Shown piece after piece: positions 21,884 through 33,838 of a DNA stretch of 64,000 bases. Position numbers and translations under genes: made by a program. The stretch is from positions 13,139,892 to 13,203,891 of the forward strand of contig CM030714.1 in the NCBI GenBank assembly GCA_017979445.1, written 5' to 3'. The notes below the pieces were generated by a model. It saw only the letters and a program-made list of their open reading frames with translations, had not been told where the DNA came from and ran no database searches. This DNA comes from Akebia trifoliata. Lineage: Eukaryota > Streptophyta > Magnoliopsida > Ranunculales > Lardizabalaceae. The first letter of the stretch is position 1. Each line of letters starts with the position of its first letter.

Positions 21884-24527
21884 TTCGAGGATCAAACTTG
21901 AAAATCCCCAAGTATGGGAGCATTGTTAGAACGACCTAGTTTTGTTATTTTTAATTGTTTGTCTATCAGTTTATTTTATCCTTATTGTTGGCCTAATTAT
22001 TACTCATCGGGTTAGCCTTTGAATATTTGCCTTGACATATTATTTTTATGGTCCGATTAAGGATCATTCGAAATAATCCTAAATAGTGCTAGATTTCGAA
22101 AGGTTTTTTCTTAGGGATGACTTAATGATTGTTGAGCATGAGAGATTTTTATTTTATTTTATTATTTTATTTTTTTTAATCTTTTTTTAGGCAAATAAAA
22201 GTTTTGTTTATTTCTTAGAGTGTGCAATTTGTTTTTTAACATTTTTTTAAAAAATTAAAGAGAAAAAAATTAAAAAAAAAAAAAATTTGGGCATGCTGTT
22301 GAGAACAGCCGCCATTTGTTTCCATTCGTTTTTTGGTGGTGTGTCCCCAGTAAAAATCCTTTTTTGATGATCAAACTTTGAATGACTTAATGAGGTTTGT
22401 GGTGTGTTTTGAGTAAAAACATTATTTTGTTTTTTCTAGTCATTTTTTATTTCTATTTTCAAGTCATCTTCTTCCCAATTCCACTGGTTTCAGTAGAGAC
22501 CGATCGGTCCAATCAATCCGATTGGTTTAAACCACCTCTTCTGATCGACTTTAGAACCGCTATAAAAGCATTTCTGATTTCTCTTCGGCTACCTTCCAAC
22601 TCTCTCTTTCTCTTGAGACTCTCTCACGCACTTCTCCTTCCCTGCTCTTCTTCTTTGGATGTCTCTTCTCCAATAGTAGCAAGTCTCTTCACGTGTTCTT
22701 CTCCAAAAGGTTGAGCTCTCTCACACTCTTCTTATTCTCATCCATTGCACTTCTTCTCCAGTGACCCTATTGCAACTACATTTTTCTTCAGTCTTCATCA
22801 CTCTCAACCCATGTTTTACCCCCCACATCTTCTTCTTTTGGCTACACCAACACCCCAAATCCGTGTTGATCTCTTACTTCTTCCTCACGTCCTTGCTGAA
22901 TCCACATCCATTACAGAACCTACAACACAGCACCCTTGCTGCCAGCTCCTTCACGTCACTCCATTGCTGCTCCTGTTGCACTCAACTTTCTCTGCCTTCA
23001 TCGTCCTCACATCCTAGCCCTTTTCTTCATCTCTATTGACTACCACAACGCCCCTTCTTCGGCTCTTTGGATGCACAACGCCCTACCTCTATCTGCCTTT
23101 ATCTTCTTCAAGCCCCAGCACAACTCCTTGTCTCCACCCCTCTCTATTTCCTTCTTCTCCTTTTGCTCAGCTGCCATCCCTATTTGCACAGCAAATGAAA
23201 GAAGAAGCAAGAATGAAAGGGAAAAGAGAATAAGAGAGAAGGGAGACTTACCTAACAACCATTGCAACACCCCTGCTTTCTCTTTCATGTCTCCTCTCTC
23301 CCACATCCACAGCACAGCCACGTCCTCCCTTGTACAGTCATCTCGTTGCTTGGGCTTTTCAAGTTGCTGCTATAGCATCGTTATAGTACGTATCAGAGCG
23401 TCCATCTCTCTGTCATATATGTGGAAAATCCATAAGATTTGTATCTGAAACAAGATGGATGAATCTTCTCAATTCAGGAAATTATTTGAATGGGGAAGCT
23501 GGGCTTTAGAATCGATTCAAGTTTCGATTTCAAGATTTGAATTGGGAGATCAGAATACACCAAGATACGAGATATTAATTGTCCAAATTCCAAACACTTG
23601 AGTTGGTGTGCCATTTGTTTCTTTTAGTAATAGTTTTTTTTTTATTAAAAGGAAAAATCAGATCCATTTGCAAAAAAAAAAAAAAATAATAAATGAAATA
23701 TAAAAAATATCGCTCATCATCTCCTCAATCATTATTACATACTCAATTCAATTTCTCTTGAAATTTTGGATTATTTCAAGAGTGGCCCCCTGATTGGACC
23801 ATTAAAATTTTTTTTTGAGGAAAATATTCCTAGTTAAACTCTAGTACAATGTGATATTTGATTTGATATGGAATTTTTATCGTGAGATGTGGGTAATTGT
23901 GATTTAACTAAGTTATTGATTAATCTTGATTGGTATATATGTTGATTATTAACCTTGGATCATGTTTCGATGCGAAGGGTGTATCCATATTTCTTGAATA
24001 CCTTGATCACATGCCATTGATAGATAATCAATTCATTTGTTGATTTGCTAGTGAATATTTATGGGATATCTCGTACACGTGCCATGATCTTGATTATGAT
24101 ACCCTGATTTTGATCTCGATGCTATAGTTTGTATTTTTTGATATGTTAATGGTTTATTTGGGCCTATGGGCCCATTTGTTTGAAAAAGGCCCCGGGCACA
24201 CCCCACCCTGTTTTGCATACACCACATGCACGTTTACTGTTTTGCACATTTACACGTCCTATATAGCTAACGTGGCACTAGTGCGTGGTCTGGTCTCTTC
24301 GGAGATGCTACGTCATTCATGAAAACCACAACTCCAGTCACGTACCGTAGGGTATATCAAACCGGGGCATCAATACCGTCTGATCAGGTGATTCTGAGAA
24401 GTATATTAATCCACCCAGGCTGGAACGACCTGAGCCTTTTACCTATTGTGAGCCACACAGTCACATGTCCCGATTGCCAACGTAGTACTAATACGTGATC
24501 GGTCCCTTCGTGGGATGCCAAATCATT
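21884..24527 (+). other. Leader of element B, left part, with a C/T-rich insert
   Basis: Noncoding leader after the primer site. 22460-23450 is strikingly C/T-rich (CTCTCTTTCTCTTG-type) and of higher GC than its surroundings, and no equivalent exists in the leader of A, so it looks acquired. Frames of up to 170 codons cross it, but they overlap in three frames and carry no domain. From 24175 the shared family leader begins (GGGCACACCCCACCC), with palindrome GCACTAGTGC at 24275-24284, hairpin TCTC-TTCG-GAGA at 24294-24305 and TCCC/GGGA at 24503-24515. Element A interrupts it 12 bases later. Confidence 0.6.
23455..23601 (+). CDS. Small open frame in the leader of element B, 48 aa
   Basis: ATG to TGA, 48 codons, beginning MDESSQFRKLFEWGSW and ending VQIPNT. 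It has a balanced, soluble-protein-like composition unlike the low-complexity frames around it. I do not recognise it. It could be an upstream ORF of the retroelement, a scrap of captured host exon, or chance. No ribosomal context argument is possible. Confidence 0.2.
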   Translation: MDESSQFRKLFEWGSWALESIQVSISRFELGDQNTPRYEILIVQIPNT

Positions 24528-26086
24528 TGTAGGCACCCCATTTTTGCACTCGCCTGATTAATCAACTCGTCAACCCGATCGCAACGGTTCCCAATGATGG
24601 TTGCTTATTCCAATGCTTTATTTTGTTACCAGATATGTTTCAGAAATCCGGATGAGGTATCTCGAACTGACAAAACTTAGAAACCACGCTACGCTAGGAA
24701 AATACGACCCCAGGAACATAGAAATTATCATCTTGCAAACCAAAAAGATGCTTTACGATAAAAATCACTAAAAATGACCAAATTATCAAAATACCCCTAA
24801 CATCAAAACAACCCTAAAGCCTACATTACGCTTATGAAAATCCATTCAAACACATAAAATAACAAATCGAAATCAAATAAATCATTTCGCCAATTTTCAT
24901 AGAATTTGACAAAATTACAAAAATACCCCTCATAAAGTTCACGACCATTTTACACAAAAATTTCATAAATGATAAAAACCAACATTCCCATTGAATTTCT
25001 TACAAAAAATTGATTCCAAAACATCCTGAAACATTGAAAAATGACTTAAAACGTAAAAAATCATCTTCGAGGGCAAAACGGTAATTTTACAACTTTAATA
25101 ATTAAAAATTTTAAAATTAATAAATAAATCATTAAATAATGTAAAGTGAAATATTAAAGTCAATCAAGTAAGACTAAAGTCAAGTAAGGCTAAAGTCAAG
25201 ATAGTAAAAATCAACCAAGAAAAACTAAAGTCAAAGTATTAAAGTCAATCTCATAAGACTAAAGTCAAAATCCTAAATCAAAACCCTAATCTAAATTAAT
25301 CAAGTCAATCTCATAAGACTAAAATCAAAAATCCTAATCTAAACTAATCAAGTCAATCTCATAAGACTAAAGTCAAAACCCTAAATTAAAACCCTAAAGA
25401 CTAAGTCAATCTCATGAGACCAAAGTCTAAACCCTAATTGAAACCTTAAAAGAAACCCTAATCAAACCCTAATTCTCTTAAAAAACTTTATAAATAGGAG
25501 CCTCCACAACCTATTTTCGTATCAAAGAAAAAATCCTAGAAAAAGTAGGTGAAGAAGCCTCCACAACCTCCTCAAAACCCTAATTTTGAAGCCCCAACTC
25601 CTTACCTAACACCCATGCTTCGATTTTAGCCTGAAAAACACCCAGAAGCCTTTCAAAAACACCCCAAAATCCATAATAAGTTCGAAGAATTCAGATCCAA
25701 GAAGGAGATACCTTACCTCGGAGATCAAAAATCAGATCCGAAGATAGAACTAAGCGAGGAGTACGGTACAAGGATTAATCAGATCTGAGGGAATAGAACC
25801 TTTGTACATCGAAGGTAACATTTCTATTATTTTTTATCTAGATTTTACCATTAACAATGTAGTCTTATTTGGGATAAGTAGAGATCGGCATTGGTCGGGC
25901 GGGGTTGGTGCCTAACACCTTCCAACCCCGTAATATGATCCCCGGATTCAATCTTTCTATAGTAGATTAGTTTTTTATCCGTTTTAGAGTCAGTTTGGTT
26001 CCTAGACCATAATAACTAGGTGGTGGCTCCCAATCCTCAAGGGTCAAAAGTGGATCCGCGCACCCCGCGGATTGAGGGCGCTTTCA
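24528..26086 (+). mobile_element. 5' LTR of element A
   Basis: 1559 bp, starting TGTAGGCACC and ending GCGCTTTCA. Shorter than the B, F and G LTRs because of a deletion before the AAGTCAATCAAG repeats: the GGAGGGGTTC-type segment is missing. TATA box at 25489-25497, core hairpin arms at 25900-25908 and 25922-25930. The PBS-like 10-mer is mutated to TGGTGGCTCC (26021-26030). Confidence 0.93.
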
Positions 26087-26087
26087 G

Positions 26088-26105
26088 TGGCGACTCCACT
26101 GGGGA
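26088..26105 (+). promoter_or_regulatory. Primer binding site of element A
   Basis: TGGCGACTCCACTGGGGA one base after the LTR end, identical to that of element B. Confidence 0.85.
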
Positions 26106-26338
26106 CTATTGAGGATCAAACTTGAAAAATCCCAAGTATGAGAGCATTGTTTAGATGACCTAGTTTTTTTATTATTTAGTTCGATTTATTTTATTTATTT
26201 TTTCTGTTTATTTATTTTTTGAGACTTGATTGTAGATGATTTTGGGTATTACATTTTTTTTTTCCAATTAAGGATCACTTTTTGATGACCCCTAAATAAT
26301 GAAAGATTCAAATTGACATATGAAAATGATGGAATGAT

Positions 26339-26890
26339 GAAGGTTGGAATAACAATGTTAAAATGTTTTTACAGAATATTCTAGTGAGATTTAAGTCTGG
26401 GAACCTCTTAATAAAATGTTGAGCTCATCAAGTAGATTAATTTAGAACCTAAGTTCACTCAGTTTCGTTACCGGAAGCCTTAGATATCATCGATGCAAGT
26501 TCAATCTGTAAATCTGGAATTGTTGCTGAATGAAGGTTGGGACAGCAATGTTAAAACGTTTTTATAAAATATTCTAGTGAGAATTAAGTCTGGGAACCTC
26601 TTAATAAAATGTAGATCTCATCGAGTAGATTAATTTAGAACCTGAGTTCACTCAATTTTGTTATCAGAAGCCTTAGATATCATCGATGCAAGTTCAATCT
26701 GTAAATCTGGAATTGTTTCTGAATGAAGGTTGGGACAGCAATGTTAAAACGTTTTTACAGAACATTCTATAGAGAACTAAGTCTGGGCATCTTTAATAAA
26801 AGGTAGATCTCATCGAGTAAATTAATTTAAAATCTAAGTTCACTCGATTTCATTATCGGAAGCCTTAGATATCATCGATGCAAGTTCGGA
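26339..26890 (+). repeat. 193-bp tandem repeat in the leader of element A
   Basis: Three copies start at GAAGGTTGG (26339, 26532, 26725), a period of 193 bp. Each contains a CTCATCGAGTAGATTAATTT segment and CCTTAGATATCATCGATGC. Copies differ by a few percent; the third is slightly degenerate and fades at about 26890. The equivalent place in B holds unrelated C/T-rich sequence. Confidence 0.9.
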
Positions 26891-27239
26891 TTGTATTTTC
26901 CTAATTTACAGAAAATCCGAATTTATCTAATGTTAGCACAATTAATGTTCCTGAGAGTGAGCTCATCTCAACCATTGTCATTTTATCATCAATGTAACAT
27001 CTATTGGAATCTTGATTTATTTTGGATCACCCAAAAGTGATCATTGATTGGACCTTAAAAATTATAAAAATTATGCCTATTGCAATGTTTGTTTGATTAA
27101 TTATTATATGCCATGCTCATTAATTGATTTGCCATGATCTTGATAGATATTTTTTGATGTGCATGCTTTGATCTTAATCTTGATGTGATGAATTATGTGG
27201 GTAATATTCATTATATTAATGTTGTGATGGTTTGATTAG

Positions 27240-28110
27240 GCCTATGGACCCATTTATTTGAAAAGGCCCCGGGCACACCCCACCCTGTTTTGCACACACC
27301 ATATACACGTTTACTATTTTACTTACTTACATGTCCCATATAGCTAACGTGGCACTAGTGCGTGGCCCGGTCTCTTCGGAGATGCGACGTCATTCATAAA
27401 AACTACAACTCCAGTCACGTACCTTAGGGTATATCAAACTGGGGCATCAATATTGTCTGATCAGGTGATTCTGAGAGGTATATTGATGCACCTAGGCTGG
27501 AGCGACCTGAGCCTTTGACCTATTGTGAGCCACACAGTCACATGTCCTGATTGCCAACGTAGTACTAGTACGTGGTCGGTCCCCTCGTGGGATGCTAAAC
27601 AATTTATGAAAGCTACAACTCTTGACTCGTACCCGTAGGTATAAAAGATAATCTAAATATATCAATTGCACTTCTTGGTCAAAATCGGTGCCTAAGCGAG
27701 ATCTTGCCCCGCTGTACCCTACTGTACGAGGGGGATAGAGTAAGTATATTCTAGACGAGAGGTATTTAAGTGGGCCCTTGCTCAGCATTGTGCGCCACCT
27801 CTCAACTGGAGATCAAACTGGCTGTTTTTGACTTCAGAGAAGTGAATTGAGGTTTTAGATTATCACCTATATGGTATATCAAACCAAGTCACCACGTATC
27901 GAGAGGTATATAGGTGTGCTTGAGCAAGGATGGCCAGATAAAATGCATTGCACGTAGTAAGCTTAGAGTCTAGAAACCTTCCTTGTAGGTCACGACTCGA
28001 ACTTATCATAGGTGTTCCCGGGTTGTTTATTGAATAGAACCTTTTGATTGATGAGTGTATGTGAATGATGTGAATGATGAGATCAGAGTGTATGATTGTC
28101 CTCAAGAATC
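27240..28110 (+). repeat. Leader repeats with palindromes, element A
   Basis: Two clear and one faint copy of a degenerate unit of about 210 bp. Copy 1 has the perfect palindrome GCACTAGTGC (27352-27361) followed by hairpin TCTC-TTCG-GAGA (27371-27382). Copy 2 has the perfect palindrome GTACTAGTAC (27562-27571) followed by TCCC/GGGA (27580-27592). The same layout is seen in B and, reversed, in D. No coding capacity. The position between primer site and coding region is where retroelements carry packaging and dimerisation signals; that role is inference. Confidence 0.75.
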
Positions 28111-28914
28111 AAAAATGTTGTTTTTGAAAATTAAAATGGGTGCACCAACCCAATTAAGAATTCATTTCTTGCAAAAATTCAATAATGACCCAGTCCATCT
28201 CGATCCAACAATCATAATGGGCCAGGCCATTTAGATCAAAATGGAAATCAAGTTCTTTTCTAGATTCGGGTTCCAACCCATTTTAAAAGAAGAAAAATAT
28301 TTTCCAGAAAAAAATATTTTCCAAAAGAAAAGAGAAGGAAGGAAAAATGATTTACAAAAGATATATTTTTGCTTGAACCTTGGAAATTTTCTTTTTTGCA
28401 AGGACTTTGAAAAATTACTCCAATGTATTTTTCTAAAAAGAAAATGACTTGCAAAAAATAATCAGATTTGTGAAAGTTTTATTCAATGAAAACATTATTT
28501 GTCAATAATTTTTAAGAGTGCAATAAAATTATTTTCCTTCTGTATAATCATTGAATGGATGAATTGTTTAATGGATTGGTCACAGAATTCAATAAAATCT
28601 CAGGATTCATTAAAATGTTATCAAGGGGGTAACACTGAAACTGGTTAAATTCACCTTCAATAAGGTTTAAGGGTTATCATTGTACCTAAGCTCAATCATC
28701 CATCGTCTATCTAGGGTTATAAGTTCGGTCAGTTAGAACAAACGTCAATATCAAGTCAACAGCCAAAAATGACCTCAGAATTTCTCAACATCGCCTAATT
28801 GTTCCCTAAAGATCATAGTGCTTCAATCCTACCGATTGTAAGCAATATCTCAGTCCTCAATCCTAATCAAACTCGTGTTTTCATGAGTCATTTGAGTTAG
28901 TTCGAGTCTTTTTC

Positions 28915-30094
28915 TTCAGTAAGGTCATGTCTTCTTTAAGTTGAGTCTGCCCCTTTTATTTCTATGAGTCGAGTTCGTTTGCTAAGTCTAGAACGACGTC
29001 TGTCACCCCATTTGAATAAAGAAACTTTTTGAATACCTCGAGCGCATTAACGAGTTAACTAATAATCTAGCTTCAAGGATATATTTTTCTCCTAAACAAG
29101 AAAATAAGAGTCGGGCTCAACTTTTAATCGAGAAAGCACAGGTCATTGACCTCGGAACGGAAAATGATTCTTAAAGAGATTCAGATAGAAATCATCCTAT
29201 CCCTAGAGGAACACGAGGGGATAATGAATTTACTCAGAAATTTCAAAAGACTTGTTCGTGTGATCATATGAGGGTATGCTAGGTACAAGCTTGGGTGTTG
29301 TTCAACATGGAATAGATACTCGTCTATATCGATGGAATCAAAGAAGATGTTATAAAATGTATCAGTGCTATCCTTTCTACATCTTGAGTTGCAAATCACA
29401 TATTATCAGTCGATATGGGGATACCTTTTGAACTGATCTCTGATAATGGGTCGTACTTCAAAGCATAAGTCATTATTCTGTGTACAAAGTTCAAGATCCG
29501 ACATCATCTCCCTACTGTCCTCAGATTCATGGAGTGGTTGAAGCAAATAGCTAATAGGAGTCTCAAAATAACGATCGTGAAAATGTGTCGATCGCACCGA
29601 GAATGGTCAGAGAAGCTGTCATTCACACTGGGGGCATATTGTACTTCAATACAGTTTTCCACTGGAGTCATTCCCTATTCTCTAGTATATGATATGGAAG
29701 CAGTCTCACCAGTTGAAATGGAGATCCCGTATATTAAGGACTTGATGGAAACTCAATTGTTAGAAATAAACTGAGTCCGATATCAGTACAAAGAACTGAA
29801 CCTGACTGAAGAAAATAACCTAAAAGCTTTGTACCATGTACAAGCTTATCAAAGAAGAGTCACCTGTGCATTTGACAAAAAGGTCAAAGCCCGTCACTTA
29901 CAAGTTGGAGATTTGGTACTCAAAGAGAATCAGGCACCTATCTTTGACCCTAGAGGGAAGTTCAAACCAAATTGAAGAGGTCCGTTCATCATCAAGAAAA
30001 TATTACCAGGAAAAGCTGTCAGACTTCAAGATCATGATGGAATTGAATTACTAGAGTCAACCAACCTTGACCAGATCAAATGGTACTACATTTA
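28915..30094 (+). pseudogene. Pol remnant of element A (linker joined to integrase)
   Basis: The linker that precedes RT in B (acidic, then a FARLVRV-like stretch near 29240-29270) runs without RT or RNase H into integrase at about 29345. The integrase core piece with ELISDNG-type sequence and SYFKA follows, then the C-terminal domain (HVQAYQRRVTCAFDKKVKA, LQVGDLVLKENQAPIFDPRGK; 29837-30094), ending YYI and stop. Frames change several times. The first catalytic Asp and the zinc-binding domain are absent. Element D has the same join. Confidence 0.75.
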
Positions 30095-30582
30095 AGGAGG
30101 CCATCTTTGGTCGAATCAATTTTCCTACTACCTAGTTCAATATCTCCTTGCTCAGCCCTTTGCAGCCTTTAAAAAAAATGATGCATTTTTCTTTCTTAGC
30201 TCGTTCACTTAACCTAGAGGAGGAAAAAATTCGAACTACGTTTTGGTATGATTCCAAAATTCTGGGGTACGTAGGCAACCTAAGAAGTTACTTCAAGCCC
30301 GACCACATAAAAAAATTGATTTCCCGACAAAAAAAAAATCTAAAAAGAAATAAATTCAAAAGAAAAAGAAATATCATCCAAAATGGGGAAGAAAATTCAA
30401 GAAATTTTTTTAAAGGAAATGCCACACAAGGGGCATTTGGGTTTTTGAGCCTCAAGATTCCTCTCTTTTTATACCTTGTCCTAAGCCTACCCATAAAAGT
30501 TCTCCTAAGTACTGTGCGAAAAAGTTAAGGAAGGTAGTAAAGCTGATTAGACAGTAACTCCAGAAGTTTAGAATGAAAAAAA

Positions 30583-30800
30583 GTAAAAAGCCTGCTAAGT
30601 TAAAAATCCGAAAAGGGCGACTTAGGCAAAAATTAAGGCAAGCTCGCAAGGTTGAAAATTTGAAAGGACGACCTTGGCAAAAATCAGAACAAAGAAAAGA
30701 GAAAAAATTGTAAGCGCACTAGATTAAAAATCTAAAAAGGTGATCTAGGCAAAAGCTAGAGCATGCTCGCTAGATTAAAAACCTGAAAAGGCAATCTAGG
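30583..30800 (+). repeat. Hairpin units after integrase, element A (part)
   Basis: Four degenerate units of about 50-75 bp. Paired arms can be read in each: CTAAGT/ACTTAG, CAAGGT/ACCTTG, CTAGAT/ATCTAG and CTAGATT/AATCTAG. The target CTAGG used by element F lies in the right arm of the last unit; the array resumes after F at 37434. Confidence 0.75.
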
Positions 30801-32552
30801 TGTAGACACCCCATTTTTGCACTCGCCTGATTAATCAACTCGTCAACCCGATCGCAATGATTCCCAATGATGGATGTGTATTCCATTGCTTTATTTTGTT
30901 ACCAGATGTGTTTCAGAAATACGGATGAGGTATCTCAAACTAACAAAACCTTAGAAACCACGCTACGCTAGGTAAATACGACCCCAGAAACATAGAAATC
31001 ATCATCTTGCAAACCAAAAAGAAGCTTCACGATAAAAATCACTAAAAACTATCAAATTACCAAAATACCCCTAATCTCAAAACAACCCTAGAGCCTACGT
31101 TACGCTTAGAAAAACTCATTCAAACACATAAAACAACAAATCGAAACCAAATAAATCATTTCGTCAATTTTCACAGAATTCGACAAAATTACGAAAATGC
31201 CGCTCATAAAGTTCACGACCATTTCACACAAAAAATTTCATAAATAACACAAAATAATATTTCCATTGAATTCCTTACGAAAAATCGATTCTAAAACATC
31301 TTAGAACATTAAAAACCGACTTAAAACGTGAAAAGTCCTCTCCGGGGGCAAAACGGTAATTTCACAATTTTCATAATTAAAAATTTCGAAATTAATAAAT
31401 AAATATTAAATAATTAAAGTGAAACATTAATGAAATTAATTTAAAATTTTGAACCTAAAAAATCGATCAATCGGGCTCTCAGGCAAAATTGTTGAGGGTT
31501 CGTGAGATATTTCTTTAAGAACCCCTCAATTTGGGGGTCCAAAGAATTAAAGAAATAATGAAAGGGGCCTTCTCCAAAAATTAAAAGTAAATCAAGTAAG
31601 ACTAAAGTCAAGGTATTAAAGTCAATCAAGTGAGACTGAAGTCAAAATTAAAGTCAATTAAGCAAGACTAAAGTCAAGATATTGAAAGTCAATCAATTAA
31701 GACTAAAGTCAAAACATTAAAAGTCAATCAAATAAGACCAAAAGTCATAATAGAGATCTAATTAAATAATAACTCTATCTAATAGAGTTCTAACTTAAAA
31801 ACAATTCTACCTAAAACAATTTGAATTAAAACACAATTCTACCTAAAACAATTCTAATTAAAACACAATTCTACCTAAAACAAGTCAAACTAAAACACAA
31901 CTCTAATTAAAAGATCTCTAATTAAACACTAACTCTATCCAAATCAATCCCTAAAAACATCTATAAATAGAGGTGCTCACACCCTATTTTCGTATAAAAT
32001 AATAAACCCTAGGAGAAGTAGGTCTAGAAGCTCCCCTAGCCCCCCATAAACCCTAGTTTTGGAGCCCCAACTCCTTAACTAACATCCCTCCTTCAATTTT
32101 AGTCTAGAAAACACCCAAAGGCCTTCTAAAACACCCCCAAATCCGCAACGAACTTGAAGAGTTCAGATTCAAAAACAAGGAGATACCTTGCCTCGGAGAT
32201 CCAAAGTCAAATCCGGAAACAGAACGAAGCAAGGGAGCACGGTACAAGGAGCTCTTTTTGTCAGATCTGAGGGAACCAAGTCCTTGCCATCGGAAAGGTA
32301 AATTTTTATTTTTATTTATTTTTTTATCTAGGTTTTAGCAATGTAATTTACTTGGGACTTTAGTAGAGACCGGCTTTGGCCGGGCGGGATTGGTGCCTAA
32401 CACCTTCCAATCCCGTAACATGATCCCCGAATTCAGTTTTCTTGGTTTTAGATTAGTTTTTATCCGTTTAGAGTCATTGATCGGTTCCTAGACCGTAATA
32501 ACTAGGTGGCGACTCCCAAACCTCAAGGGCCAAAAGCGGATCCGCGCACCCC
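30801..32552 (+). mobile_element. 5' LTR of element F, 3' end truncated
   Basis: Follows the 3' LTR of F up to GCGCACCCCG and then switches to GACCACATCAAAATAAAAG, a sequence that in B (49276) follows integrase. The shared bases CCCG at the join suggest a deletion at microhomology. TATA box at 31962-31970, core hairpin at 32385-32415, PBS-like 10-mer at 32507-32516. The first 640 bp differ from the 3' LTR at about 7 percent of positions by my count; the remaining 1.1 kb at about 0.5 percent. Confidence 0.92.
32385..32415 (+). other. Conserved LTR core hairpin (element F variant)
   Basis: Arms CGGGATTGG (32385-32393) and CCAATCCCG (32407-32415), 9 bp perfect. Compared with the B version both arms have changed at matching positions (G to A on the left, C to T on the right). 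Confidence 0.8.
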
Positions 32553-32850
32553 GACCACATCAAAATAAAAGAAATCTATTTCCCCACACAAAAAATCAAA
32601 AAAATCAAGAAAAAATTCAAAAGAAATTTTTTTTTTCAAAATGGGGAAGAAAATTTAAGGAAAAAGAAATAATGCCACACAAGAGGCATTTGGGTTTTTG
32701 AGCCTCAAAATTCCTTTCTTTTTATACCCAGTCCCAAGCCTACCTATAAAAGTCCTCCTAAGTACTGTACGAGAAGTCAAGGAAGATAGCAAAGCATGAT
32801 TAGACAGCGACTCCAGAAGTTCAGAAGAGAAGAAAAAGATAAAAAATGAT

Positions 32851-33060
32851 GAAGCCTGCTAAGTTGAAAACCCGAAAAGGGCGACTTAGGCAAAAATTAA
32901 GGCAAGCTCGCAAGGTTGAAAATCTGAAAGGACAACTTTGGCAACAATTAGAGTAAAGAAAAAGAGAAGAGCTCGCTAGATCGAAAACCTGAAAAGGCGA
33001 TCTAGGCAAAAGCTAGAGCAAGCTCACTAGATTGAAAACCTGAAAAGGCGATCTAGGCAA
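32851..33060 (+). repeat. Hairpin units after integrase, element F
   Basis: Four units of roughly 50-60 bp. Outer arms are CTAAGT/ACTTAG (32859-32864, 32884-32889), CAAGGTT/AACTTTG (one G-T), CTAGATCG/CGATCTAG (32976-32983, 32998-33005) and CTAGATTG/CGATCTAG. Inside each, a CC(C)/GG(G) pair closes a GAAAA-type loop. The lead-in AGCTCGC and trailer GCAAAAGCTAGAGC recur. Confidence 0.8.
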
Positions 33061-33838
33061 AAATTAGAGCAATAAAGAAAAACAGAAGAAAATCCCAAGC
33101 TGAGAGCAGTCCAAGCTGAAACATCAGAAGTCCGAATAATCAAGTTCAATACTTAGCTTAAACCCGACATAGACTCAGAAGCCACAAGTATCTTGTCTAC
33201 GATCGATCTGAAAATGTTTACTTCCCCAAGTGAACCAAGGGGGATAAGGGTGAATTCTATGATGAAACTCGAAAGGAAATAATTTTGTACTCTTGAGCCT
33301 GACTCAAAACCTTCAATAAAATTAATCAAAATTAAAAGTTGAGTCTTTATTGCGCTTGTGGTAATCAATTATTTCAAACCTTCATACAAGGGACATTTTC
33401 TTTCTTTTGTTAATGTAACTTTTCCCCCTTATACTAGGGGCATTTTTTTTATGATGTGTTCAATTATTTTCAAGGCCATGGTCATTGTCAAACTAGGGGC
33501 ATTTTGTCTTCGAGCAATGTTAATCCTAAAAAATAATAGGAACCCCAAAGTTAAGGTTACCCTCTTGATAACAGTTCTTTCGAAAAACTTTTGAGGTTCA
33601 AAAGAAATAAAAACTCATGTTTTAAATTCATAAAACTTTTTGATAAATCCTTGAGGTTCAAACAAAAGCATATTGGATCTCACATAGGAGATATAACATT
33701 CTTTCGTTCTCCAGATTCTTTTCCAGATTCAATCATTCTTGGAATCAATCATTTCTCTTCCAGATTCATTATCTTCCAGATTTATTCGTTCTCCGATTCG
33801 TTCTAATCAGTTTTCTCCAAAATTCATTCATTCCTTTG

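Noticed and set aside
22397..23448. Ser/Leu/Pro-rich frames of 65-170 codons as a host secreted protein gene
   Set aside because: Frames overlap in all three phases, reflect C/T-rich composition, and show no domain or splice structure; kept only as possible captured noncoding sequence.
29181..29597. Minus-strand open frames over the pol remnant of A
   Set aside because: Shadows of the plus-strand linker and integrase sequence.
31441..31629. Nearly identical 62-codon minus-strand frames at 31441-31629 and 36302-36490
   Set aside because: They are the same position in the two LTRs of element F and are identical because the LTRs are; other LTRs do not keep the frame open.
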